13,197 bases of DNA from positions 1 through 13,197 of the forward strand of contig CAYQXJ010000030.1 of assembly GCA_964421565.1 (NCBI GenBank), read 5' to 3'. Positions within the stretch are counted from its first letter, which is position 1. Each line of letters begins with the position of its first letter. The position numbers were made by a program, and so were the translations under genes. The notes below the pieces were generated by a model. It was not told the origin of the DNA. It worked only from the letters and a program-made list of their open reading frames with translations, and did no database searches. Positions 6,346-13,177 of this stretch are shown one piece after another. This DNA comes from CAYQXJ01 sp964421565 (lineage in GTDB: Bacteria; Planctomycetota; Brocadiia; SM23-32).

Positions 6346-6409
6346 GGGACGGAAACTCCCTTCTGAAGTTCTTCTGGGTTTGCGGTATTCATCGCTATCG
6401 GCTCCGCCG

Positions 6410-7762
6410 TCAGTCCACGGGCGTGTCGGCGACCTCGCTGTCGCCCTGCACGCCGTGGCTCTTCGGCGGCTCGGGGAAGTAGATGCTCGGGAACATGGCG
6501 GCGAGCCGGTCGGCGACTTCGGGTTTCTGTTCGATGATGCTCGTGCGTTCCCTCGGGTCCTGTTCAAGGTCGTATAGCTCGTCCGGCTCGTCGCCGCCGC
6601 GCAGCACGTAGCTGTAACGGCGGTCGCGCAGGCAGCGGTCGGCGACACTGTAATAGCCGCTGATGGTCGCTTCGCGGACGCCCTCCACCTCGCCCCGGAT
6701 GACGGGCATCAGGCTGAGGCCGGCCATATCGTGTGCCGCTTCGGGGAATCCGAGCGCGTCGAGCCAGGTGGGGGTGAGGTCGGGGAATTGTGCCAGTGCG
6801 TCGAGGCGCTCGCCGCCGTATTCCCCGTTCGGGAAGCGCAGTATGAGCGGCACCTTCAGCAGTTCGCTGTACATTCGGTCGCCGCCCTTGAGGAACTTGT
6901 GGTGGTCGCCGAGTGGATGTCCGTGATCGGAGAGCACGCAGATGAGCGTGTCCTGCATGTAGCCCATCTCGCGCATGCCGTCGAAGAGCCTGCCGAGACA
7001 CCAGTCGCCGTAGGCGACCTCGCCGGCGTAGAGGCCGCGCACGCAGTCGGCGATCTCCTCGTCGCCCCAGGTGCGGTAGTCGCCGCCCATGGGCAGTATG
7101 ATCTTCGGCCCGCTGTAGCCCTCGGGCACGAAGCGGTCGAACTGCTGCGGCGGCATCCACGGCTCGTGGTTCTGAAAGGTGTCGAGCCAGAGGAACTTGG
7201 GCCTTTCGGCCGGTGCGTCGGCCAGGAAGCGGAGGGCGGAGTCGACGCTGCGACAGCAGTTGAAATCCTCGGGGGTCCGGCGCTCGTCCATGTTCTTCAG
7301 GTACTGCAACACCCGCCCGCGCCAGGTCGCGTTGTAGTGTTCGTTCACGTGGTCCTCGAGGCGGCGTCTCTTCGGTTCGCCGAGCCGATAGCCGTCGTAC
7401 TCGCTGCCGCGGATCCAGTCGAACAGTTGGAAGCCGCGGTGGAAGTTCATGTTCGGCTTGAACAGGTGGTAGGTGTCGGCGACCTTGATGTTGAGGTAGC
7501 CCTCGCAGGCGAGCACTTCGGAGAGGGTCACATCGGTGCTCATCAGCGGCTGCCAGGGCCGGTGGGTGAGCGTGTGCTGGCCGGTGTGCAGCTCCGTGCG
7601 CACGGGTATGGTCGGCAGACCCTCGGGATAGCAGTTGTCGAACACGACGGACTCGGCGCAGAGGGCGTCCAGGTTCGGCGTCTGCAGGGGACAGCCCTCC
7701 CATCCGTAGAACGAGACGTGGTCCTGGCGCAGGGAGTCGAGCATAACGACGACGACGTTCAT
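6410..7762 (-). CDS. Sulfatase-fold hydrolase (alkaline phosphatase superfamily) with Thr at the formylglycine position
   Basis: The 450-residue protein has the sulfatase frame. There is an N-terminal metal site VVVMLDSLRQDH (Asp9), the second metal site VLSDHGHPLGDHHKFLKGG (Asp279, His280, Lys289), LDTFQNHEPW (His199), and the C-terminal LYDLEQDPRE (396-405) typical of the family. In sulfatases the sequence C/S-x-P-S-R...TG carries the Cys or Ser that is converted to formylglycine. Here the equivalent reads LPTIPVRTELHTG (49-61), putting Thr51 at that position, with Pro53 and Arg55 kept. The second Asp of the usual DD pair is Ser10. It may therefore use Thr as a direct nucleophile, as nucleotide pyrophosphatase/phosphodiesterases do, and act on phosphate esters, or it may have lost activity. 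There is no signal peptide, unlike most polysaccharide sulfatases. A GGAAGGA site lies 7 bases before the ATG at 7762. Confidence 0.85.
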   Translation of the reverse strand: MNVVVVMLDSLRQDHVSFYGWEGCPLQTPNLDALCAESVVFDNCYPEGLPTIPVRTELHTGQHTLTHRPWQPLMSTDVTLSEVLACEGYLNIKVADTYHLFKPNMNFHRGFQLFDWIRGSEYDGYRLGEPKRRRLEDHVNEHYNATWRGRVLQYLKNMDERRTPEDFNCCRSVDSALRFLADAPAERPKFLWLDTFQNHEPWMPPQQFDRFVPEGYSGPKIILPMGGDYRTWGDEEIADCVRGLYAGEVAYGDWCLGRLFDGMREMGYMQDTLICVLSDHGHPLGDHHKFLKGGDRMYSELLKVPLILRFPNGEYGGERLDALAQFPDLTPTWLDALGFPEAAHDMAGLSLMPVIRGEVEGVREATISGYYSVADRCLRDRRYSYVLRGGDEPDELYDLEQDPRERTSIIEQKPEVADRLAAMFPSIYFPEPPKSHGVQGDSEVADTPVD

Positions 7763-7801
7763 GGTGCGTCCTTCCCGGTAGTGCAGTGCAGTAACAGGGC
7801 C

Positions 7802-7829
7802 AGGATAGCTGCTGGCGGCTCGACTGCAA
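7802..7829 (-). promoter_or_regulatory. Possible promoter of the sulfatase-fold/isomerase pair
   Basis: On the minus strand, TTGCAG (7824-7829) and TATCCT (7802-7807) are 16 bases apart, with the -10 about 40 bases ahead of the ATG at 7762. The match is moderate. The same TTGCAG-16-TATnCT arrangement occurs ahead of the divergent glycosidase gene (8767-8794). Confidence 0.35.
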
Positions 7830-7843
7830 GCAGAGGGCGGCGG

Positions 7844-7862
7844 AAACGGGCTTCGGCGCCCG
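7844..7862 (-). terminator. Weak terminator-like hairpin after the SDR gene
   Basis: On the minus strand, CGGGC (7858-7862), a 6-base loop and GCCCG (7847-7851) are followed by TTT (7844-7846). It starts 27 bases after the SDR stop codon. The stem is only 5 bp and the T tract is short, so at most it gives partial termination between the SDR and sulfatase-fold genes. Confidence 0.35.
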
Positions 7863-7888
7863 GTGCGGCCCCAGAGGCCGTCGGCCGT

Positions 7889-8650
7889 TCAGAGGGACGC
7901 CAGCCAGCCTCCGTCCACGTAAATGATCTGTCCGTTCACGAACGAGGACGCTTCGGAAGCGAGGAACACGGCCACGCCGACCAGCTCCTGCGGGTTGCCC
8001 CAGCGTCCGGCGGGGCTGCTCGCTTTGACCCAGGCGTCCCACTGCTCGTCGTCGGCGAGGTGCTGGGTCATCTCGGTCAGGAAGTAGCCGGGTCCGATGC
8101 CGTTGACCTGGATGTTGTGGCCTCCCCATTCGACGGCCAGCGAGCGGGTGAACATTCTGAGGGCGCCCTTGCTGGTGGCGTATGGGGTGGTCGTGGCACG
8201 GCTGCCCTCGCTCATCAGCGAACAGACGTTGATAACCTTGCCCCTGCGCCGCTCCACCATGCGTGCGCCGACGGCACGGGTGACGTAGAAGACGCCGTGC
8301 AGGTTCACGTTCATCAGCCGCATCCATCGCTCGGTGGGCATCTGTTCCAGCGGCCCCCGCAGGTTGACGCCGGCGTTGTTGACCAGGATATCGATCGGCC
8401 CGACGCCTTGTTCGATCTCGGCGACGGCGTCGTTTACCTGCCCTTCGTCGGTCACGTCGAAGGGCGCGCAGTGGGCGTCGATGGCCCTGGCTTCGAGCTC
8501 GTCGCGGGCTTGCTGCAGCGTGTCCGGATGTCTGCCGTTGAGCACGACCGTGGCGCCGGCACGGCCGAGTCCGGCGGCGAAGACCTTGCCCAGCCCGCGC
8601 GAGGAGCCGGTCACCAGCGCGATTTTGCCCGTCAGGTCGAACAGGTCCAT
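7889..8650 (-). CDS. SDR-family oxidoreductase, gluconate 5-dehydrogenase-like
   Basis: This 253-residue classical short-chain dehydrogenase has the NAD(P)-binding TGSSRGLG (14-21), the structural NNAG (91-94), catalytic Ser144, Tyr157 (PYATSKG) and Lys161, and a conserved Asn116 in NVNLHGVF. Arg40 after the second strand (VVLNGRH) suggests preference for NADP(H). The C-terminal stretch GIGPGYFLTEM (184-194), PAGRWGNPQELVG (213-225) and SSFVNGQIIYVDGG (235-248) closely matches the gluconate 5-dehydrogenase (IdnO-like) subgroup. That subgroup reduces 5-keto-gluconate or related keto-sugar acids; the precise substrate is inferred. The ATG at 8650 is chosen because the family start (M-x-LFDLTGK) follows; the reading frame upstream runs into the divergent promoter region. 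The ribosome site is weak (GGGGA). It is a cytoplasmic enzyme and heads the minus-strand catabolic genes. Confidence 0.88.
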   Translation of the reverse strand: MDLFDLTGKIALVTGSSRGLGKVFAAGLGRAGATVVLNGRHPDTLQQARDELEARAIDAHCAPFDVTDEGQVNDAVAEIEQGVGPIDILVNNAGVNLRGPLEQMPTERWMRLMNVNLHGVFYVTRAVGARMVERRRGKVINVCSLMSEGSRATTTPYATSKGALRMFTRSLAVEWGGHNIQVNGIGPGYFLTEMTQHLADDEQWDAWVKASSPAGRWGNPQELVGVAVFLASEASSFVNGQIIYVDGGWLASL

Positions 8651-8693
8651 GGCATGGTTCCCCGTGATGCAGTTCTCGCGTTGCGCTGGAGAC

Positions 8694-8722
8694 ATTATAG
8701 CGACAGCCCGGGCGCCTGCCAG
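8694..8722 (-). promoter_or_regulatory. Promoter of the SDR gene
   Basis: On the minus strand, a perfect TATAAT (8694-8699) has CTGGCA (8717-8722) 17 bases upstream. The -10 lies about 44 bases from the ATG at 8650. It lies in the 181-base divergent gap shared with the glycosidase promoter, a natural place for a shared operator. Confidence 0.5.
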
Positions 8723-8766
8723 AACCAGAACGACGGAGCGCGAGGGGGCCCTGCCGGCCCCTTCCC

Positions 8767-8794
8767 TTGCAGACCGTGGGCCACTCGCTATGCT
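8767..8794 (+). promoter_or_regulatory. Possible promoter of the GH106-like glycosidase
   Basis: TTGCAG (8767-8772) and TATGCT (8789-8794) are 16 bases apart, with the -10 about 38 bases before the ATG at 8832. The match is moderate. It is back to back with the SDR promoter at 8694-8722. Confidence 0.35.
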
Positions 8795-8831
8795 GCCATG
8801 TCGCGAGTGCACACAACGGAAAGGACGTGCC

Positions 8832-11800
8832 ATGATCGAGGTGCAATGGCTGGATGAGTTCCGCAACCCTTCGGCTACCTACCGTCAGTCGATGTTCTGG
8901 ATCTGGAACGGCGAGCTGACCGAGGAGCGCATCACTGAGATGCTGGAGGGGTTCGCTGAGGTGGGCATCGGCGGCGGGTTCGCGCATGCGCGCACGGGTC
9001 GGATCACGCCCTACATGTCGGCGCGCTGGCTGGAGGTGTGGCAGCACACGTTGCGCGAGGCGCGCCGGCTCGGGCTGGAAGTGCACATCTACGACGAGGA
9101 CGGCTTCCCCTCCGGCCCGGCGGGCGGGCGGACGCTGGAGCAATGCCCCGACGCCGGCCACCAGTGGCTGCGCACGGACCTGCACCGCGAGCCGCCGGTG
9201 GAGTTCGACGGCGACCTCGTCGGCGCCTGGCGTTACGATGAGGGCAGCGGCGTGCTGACGCCGCTGGCGGCCGATGCGAACCTGGACCAGGCGGCCCGGG
9301 GCGGCGCCGTGCTGACGGCCTCGTGGCTGAAAGGGGGCCGTGGGGTCGACCTCTACCGCCCGGAGGTCACGCAGGCGTTCATCCGCGTGACGCATGATGT
9401 CTACGCCGAACACTCGCAGGGCTACCTGGGCAGCGAGTGCAAGTACGTCTTCACCGACGAGCCGGGCATACACGCCGACAGGGGCCTGCCTATCTGCGAG
9501 TACCTGCTGCGCGAGTTCAAGGCCGACCACGGTTACGACCTGCTGGACCGCCTGGAGGCGATGTGGGCCGACACGGACGACGCGCCCGCCGTGCGCTACG
9601 ATTACCACGAGACGATGAACCGGCTATGGGTCGACAATTTTGTGAAGGCCGTCTTTGAGTGGTGCGAACCCCACGGGCTCGGCTTCACAGGCCACTTCTG
9701 GGAGCATAACTGGCCCTACCCCAACGGCCACCCGAACAGCATGTGGTGCTACCGCTGGATGCAGGTGCCGGGCGTGGATGTGCTCGGCTTCCAGTGGACC
9801 CCCGAGGGGCGCCGGGCCGGCGGCAGGGGCGGGCGGGGACGACCGAACACCAAGGCCCTGATGAACTGCAAGGAAGCCGCCAGCGTGCGCAACCAACTCG
9901 GGCGCAGCCGCGTGCTGAGCGAGAACTACGGCGGCGGGGGCTACGAGATGGCGCTGCCGGAGTTCAAGGGCCTCTCCGACTGGGCCGCCGTCTACGGCGT
10001 CAACCTCAACTGCCCTCACCTGAGCTACGAGACGCTCGCCGGGCGGCGCAAGTACGACTGGCCGCAGACCATCAGCGACCATGCCTCGTGGTGGCCCTGC
10101 TACCACGCGCTGGCGAACCACGACGCGCGGCTGGTCTTCGCGCTCTGCCAGGGAAGCGAACTCAACCGCGTGCTGGTGCTCAACCCGACGGCGACCGGCT
10201 GGCTGCACTACGTGCCCGAGGCGCACGAGCTGGGCGAGAACGTGGCGCACGCGAAGGAGCGGCTCGACGCGCTGCGGGAGAGCTTCTGCCGGCTTGCGGA
10301 TGCCCTCGACTCGGCGCACGTGGACTTCGACCTCGGCGATGAATGGATCATGGAGGAGTTCGGTGGGGTGGAGGACGGGCGGCTGCGGGTCGGCGAGCGG
10401 CTTTACGACGTGGTCGTGCTGCCGCAGGGCATGGAAACGTGGCGAGAGTCGACCGTTGCGCTGATGCGGCAGTACCTGCAGTCCGGCGGTCGCCTGCGCG
10501 CGCTGGGCGAACCACCGCGTTACGTGAGGGGGCGCCCGCAGGATGCGCCAGCCGCCCTGGCGCAGCAGTTCGCCGGGGGCTGGACCGCCGTGCAGAGCGT
10601 CCGGGAACTCGTGAGCGAACTGACGGCCATGCTACCACCGCGAGTCAGCGCCGCCGACGGCGGCCCGCTGCCGCAGGAGTTGCTGTATCGACGGGAGGAA
10701 CTCGGGGACGGACAGGTGCTCCACTACTTCGCCAACCCGTGGCGCGAAGGGGTCGTCGCGACCCGCGTGCGCGTGGAGGGCCAGGCGCTGGCGGAGCTCG
10801 ACACCATGTCCGGGCAGATGCGGCCGCTCGCCTCGCAGTTCGACGGCGACGCGCAGGTGGCGGAGCTGACGCTCCATCCGTCGGGCCACGCCCTCTGGAT
10901 AAGCGACCCGGACCGCTCCCGTGCCGCAGCGCTACCGCCCCCGCCACAGACCGTGCCGGTGGAGGCCGACATCGCGCGCGCGGAGCGACTGGAGCCGAAC
11001 CTGCTGGTCATCGACTACTGCGACCTGCGCATTGGTGGGCGCGAGTTCCCGAGTATGAACACCACGCGCGCCGACCAAATGTGCCAGGCCGCTTTCGGCC
11101 ACCAGGGGCGCCGCCACTTCGTGGAGTTTGAGGCCGAGCAGGCGCTCCCGCCGGAGGAAGGCATCCGGCTGGATTACGCCTTCACGACTGACGGCGCCGA
11201 CCTCTCTGCCCTTGAACTGGCGGTCGAGAGGCCGTGGCTCTACCGCGTGGAGGTTAACGGCACGGAGGTGACCTTCCCCGAGGATGCACAATGGTGGGAT
11301 GAGGACGTGCGCCGCATCGGCATCGGCGAGCTGGCCGAGGAGGGCCGCAACGTGGTGAGCATGACCGCTGCGGTCTATGACCCGCTGTGCGAGGTGATGC
11401 CGATCTACGTGCTGGGCGAGTTCGCGGTGGAGGATGCCTCGCCGGGTTTCGTGCTCACCCAACCTGCGGGCCTTGGGCCGGGCGACTGGAGGCAGATGGG
11501 CCTGCGCTTCTATCCCTGGGCGGTGCGCTACGAGGTGCCGATACGGCTGCAAGAGCCGGCGAGGGGGCTCACCGTCCGGGTGCCGGACTGGGCCGGTTCC
11601 GCGGTGCGTGTGGTTCTCGACGGCGCGGATGCGGGCGTGATCGCATGGCCGCCCTACGAGCTGAAGGTCGAGGGCGAGCTGGCCGCCGGGGAGCATACCC
11701 TCGCCGTCGATGTTTTCGGCAATATGAAGAACATGATGGGGCCGTTCTTCGACGACGGCCTGCCGGGCGTCTGGACCTGGATGATCCATCCCGACCATGA

Positions 11801-11873
11801 GCCCGACGGCAGCGAGTACCGCTTCTTCGAATGCGGGCTCAGGGCCGCGCCCTCCGTTGAGGCGTGGCGATAG
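8832..11873 (+). CDS. GH106-like glycoside hydrolase (alpha-L-rhamnosidase-related), intracellular
   Basis: The 1013-residue enzyme has the plan of the GH106-like superfamily. An N-terminal TIM-barrel catalytic region starts FRNPSATYRQSMFWIWNGELTEE (10-32) and continues GIGGGFAHARTG (45-56), YMSARW and HIYDEDGFPSGPAGG (85-99). Next are YVFTDEPGIH (205-214), TGHFWEH (286-292), LSENYGGGGYEM (362-373) and CPHLSYETLAGRRKYDWP (394-411). The acids at Asp209/Glu210 and Glu364 are candidate catalytic residues. A central region (about 480-720) and C-terminal beta-sandwich modules (about 750-1010) follow. Known GH106 enzymes release alpha-L-rhamnose from plant or algal polysaccharides; this distant relative could act on another sugar. 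The ATG at 8832 has GGAAAGGA close upstream, and there is no signal peptide. A Gly/Arg-rich loop lies at 327-338. It is divergent from the SDR gene, pointing to joint control of one catabolic route. Confidence 0.82.
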   Translation: MIEVQWLDEFRNPSATYRQSMFWIWNGELTEERITEMLEGFAEVGIGGGFAHARTGRITPYMSARWLEVWQHTLREARRLGLEVHIYDEDGFPSGPAGGRTLEQCPDAGHQWLRTDLHREPPVEFDGDLVGAWRYDEGSGVLTPLAADANLDQAARGGAVLTASWLKGGRGVDLYRPEVTQAFIRVTHDVYAEHSQGYLGSECKYVFTDEPGIHADRGLPICEYLLREFKADHGYDLLDRLEAMWADTDDAPAVRYDYHETMNRLWVDNFVKAVFEWCEPHGLGFTGHFWEHNWPYPNGHPNSMWCYRWMQVPGVDVLGFQWTPEGRRAGGRGGRGRPNTKALMNCKEAASVRNQLGRSRVLSENYGGGGYEMALPEFKGLSDWAAVYGVNLNCPHLSYETLAGRRKYDWPQTISDHASWWPCYHALANHDARLVFALCQGSELNRVLVLNPTATGWLHYVPEAHELGENVAHAKERLDALRESFCRLADALDSAHVDFDLGDEWIMEEFGGVEDGRLRVGERLYDVVVLPQGMETWRESTVALMRQYLQSGGRLRALGEPPRYVRGRPQDAPAALAQQFAGGWTAVQSVRELVSELTAMLPPRVSAADGGPLPQELLYRREELGDGQVLHYFANPWREGVVATRVRVEGQALAELDTMSGQMRPLASQFDGDAQVAELTLHPSGHALWISDPDRSRAAALPPPPQTVPVEADIARAERLEPNLLVIDYCDLRIGGREFPSMNTTRADQMCQAAFGHQGRRHFVEFEAEQALPPEEGIRLDYAFTTDGADLSALELAVERPWLYRVEVNGTEVTFPEDAQWWDEDVRRIGIGELAEEGRNVVSMTAAVYDPLCEVMPIYVLGEFAVEDASPGFVLTQPAGLGPGDWRQMGLRFYPWAVRYEVPIRLQEPARGLTVRVPDWAGSAVRVVLDGADAGVIAWPPYELKVEGELAAGEHTLAVDVFGNMKNMMGPFFDDGLPGVWTWMIHPDHEPDGSEYRFFECGLRAAPSVEAWR

Positions 11874-11897
11874 GCGCCGGGACGCCCGGGCGGCGCC
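11873..11897 (+). terminator. GC-rich hairpin just after the glycosidase stop codon
   Basis: GGCGCC (11873-11878) pairs with GGCGCC (11892-11897), with an inner CGGG/CCCG pairing around an ACG loop. It begins at the last base of the stop codon. There is no T tract, so it would be a U-less terminator or merely a 3'-end stabilising stem. Confidence 0.3.
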
Positions 11898-11910
11898 GAC
11901 GGCCGGCGGG

Positions 11911-12107
11911 TCAACCCCGGTAGTCAGGCTGCCAGTCGGGATGGCCCGCACGCCGGGGCCGGCGGTGCGGGTCCAGTGGGGGGGGGGATGCAGCCCTCCG
12001 TGCTGCCCGGGGGCGGCAGGTCGGGCATCATGTCGCGGTTGGTCGAGTAGCCGGGCATCACGGCCTCCCGCCCGGAGGGGCAGCCCCAGGTACATGCGCG
12101 CCTCCTT
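11911..12107 (-). pseudogene. Possible decayed coding remnant with frame changes around a G10/C10 tract
   Basis: This stretch lies in the 399-base gap 11874-12272, which has no intact gene. On the minus strand, three short stretches in different frames have nearly all G or C at third codon positions, as real genes here do. They read LVKKEARMYLGLPL (ending near 12070), REAVMPGYSTNRDMMPDLPP (about 12065-12010), and, after the C10 run, AGHPDWQPDYRG followed by a stop at 11911-11913. That is compatible with the 3' end of a gene broken by frameshifts. I cannot name a family. Chance open frames in GC-rich DNA are the alternative. Confidence 0.25.
11978..11987. repeat. Homopolymer run of ten G
   Basis: Ten G in a row on the plus strand, the longest mononucleotide run in the window. 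Such tracts slip during replication and also cause assembly and sequencing errors. It lies in the gap between the glycosidase and the second isomerase, not inside an accepted gene. Confidence 0.9.
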
Positions 12108-12108
12108 C

Positions 12109-12137
12109 TTGACAAGGGGGAGCCGCCGATGTAGCGT
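12109..12137 (+). promoter_or_regulatory. Possible promoter of the second isomerase gene
   Basis: A perfect TTGACA (12109-12114) is followed 17 bases later by TAGCGT (12132-12137), a poor -10 directly preceded by TG. The start of transcription would be about 130 bases ahead of the ATG at 12273. It overlaps the edge of the possible decayed coding remnant. Confidence 0.35.
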
Positions 12138-12272
12138 TGCACGCCATGTGGCTGCCGCCGTTTCCGCAGGGCGGTGCGTGGAGCGCTGGAGCGGAGGCAT
12201 GAACGCGGACGGCGGCGGTGAGCCGAGGCGGCGGTCTGCGAGCGGATGCGATCACGAGGGGAGAGAAGGAGT

Positions 12273-13145
12273 ATGAGAGGACCAGGGACAAGCGAAGGGC
12301 CGTTCGGCTATTGCCTGAACACCAGCACCATCCGGGAGCAAGGGCTCGGACTGGGGGAGGAGCTTGAGCTGGCGGCGCGCGTGGGCTACACCGGCCTGGA
12401 GCCCTGGGTCCGCGAAATGGACGCCTACGTCGAGGCCGGCGGGCGGCTGAGCGACCTGGCGAAGAAGGCCGCCGACCTGGGCATGCTGATACCGAACGCG
12501 ATCGGTTTCTTCGACTGGGCCGTCGACGACCCGCGCCGCCGCGAAGAGGGATTCGAGGAAGCCCGAAGGTGCATGGAGCTCTGCCGCCAGATCGGATGCC
12601 GTCGCCTCGCCGCCCCCCCGTCGGGCATCACGGATGTGGTGGACGCCGATTTGGACGCCATAGCGGAGCGCTACGGGCAACTGCTCGACGTGGGGCAGCA
12701 GTTCGGCGTCACGCCGATGGTGGAGTTCTGGGGCATGTCGAAGACTCTCGGCCGGCTCGGGGAAGCCCTCTACGTGGCGGTCGAAAGCGGCAGGCGTGAG
12801 GCGTGCATACTGGCGGACGTGTTCCACATGTACAAGGGCGGCAGCCCCTTCGACGGAATCTGCCTGCTCGGGCCGCAGACCCTCGGCCTGGTGCACGTGA
12901 ACGACTATCCCGCCGAGCCCGCCCGCGATGAGATCACCGACGCCGACCGTGTCTATCCCGGCGACGGCATCGCACCGCTGTCGCGTATCCTGCGCGACCT
13001 CTATGACATCGGCTATCACGGGATGCTCTCCATCGAACTGTTCAACGAGCAGTACTACCGACAGGACGCGCGAGAGGTCGTGCGCAGCGGGCTGGCGAAG
13101 CTGCAGCAGCAGGTCGGCCGCGCCCTCTCGGGCTGGGGTGTTTGA
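12273..13145 (+). CDS. Sugar phosphate isomerase/epimerase (xylose isomerase-like TIM barrel), second copy
   Basis: This 290-residue protein has the same superfamily fold as the gene at 5569-6345 but is clearly a different branch. The metal ligands expected for the family are present: Glu151 (PMVEFWG), Asp182 with His185 (LADVFHMYKGG), His208 (LVHVNDYP) and Glu255 (LSIELFN). Tyr39-Gly41-Leu-Glu (GYTGLEPW) and NAIGFFDW are typical of barrel strands 2 and 3. The product probably isomerises or epimerises a free keto-sugar or inositol-type compound, in the style of IolE/IolI; the substrate is unknown. The ATG at 12273 is chosen over the in-frame ATG at 12246 because GAGGGGAG lies 9 bases upstream, and the earlier ATG has no ribosome site. 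There is no signal peptide. It follows the glycosidase on the same strand after 399 bases, so it probably uses its own promoter. Confidence 0.86.
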   Translation: MRGPGTSEGPFGYCLNTSTIREQGLGLGEELELAARVGYTGLEPWVREMDAYVEAGGRLSDLAKKAADLGMLIPNAIGFFDWAVDDPRRREEGFEEARRCMELCRQIGCRRLAAPPSGITDVVDADLDAIAERYGQLLDVGQQFGVTPMVEFWGMSKTLGRLGEALYVAVESGRREACILADVFHMYKGGSPFDGICLLGPQTLGLVHVNDYPAEPARDEITDADRVYPGDGIAPLSRILRDLYDIGYHGMLSIELFNEQYYRQDAREVVRSGLAKLQQQVGRALSGWGV

Positions 13146-13177
13146 ACTGGCCCACGGGCGAGGGGAGGGGAGGAGCC

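Noticed and set aside
6346..6648. N-terminal extension of the first isomerase up to 6648
   Set aside because: It overlaps the sulfatase-fold gene in a different frame and the residues are low complexity. The family start MKLASCTYSY with a GGGAG site is at 6345.
6564..9608. A 1014-residue minus-strand open frame spanning the sulfatase-fold and SDR genes and the start of the glycosidase
   Set aside because: It lies in another frame across well-supported genes, its translation is Arg/Pro-rich low complexity, and it has no family motif. Long spurious frames are expected at this GC content.
12095..12110. AAGAAGGAGG followed by ATG on the minus strand at 12095, resembling a strong gene start
   Set aside because: The frame that follows is Arg/Pro/His-rich and runs antisense into the glycosidase. 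The purine stretch can equally encode Lys-Lys-Glu-Ala of an older coding remnant.
10932..12200. Minus-strand open frame of 422 codons antisense to the glycosidase 3' end
   Set aside because: Arg/His/Pro-rich shadow of the glycosidase gene. Only its first part overlaps the possible decayed remnant, which changes frame rather than following this one.
12246..12272. Earlier in-frame ATG for the second isomerase
   Set aside because: There is no ribosome site before 12246, the extra nine residues are Arg-rich and not family-like, and a good purine-rich site precedes 12273.
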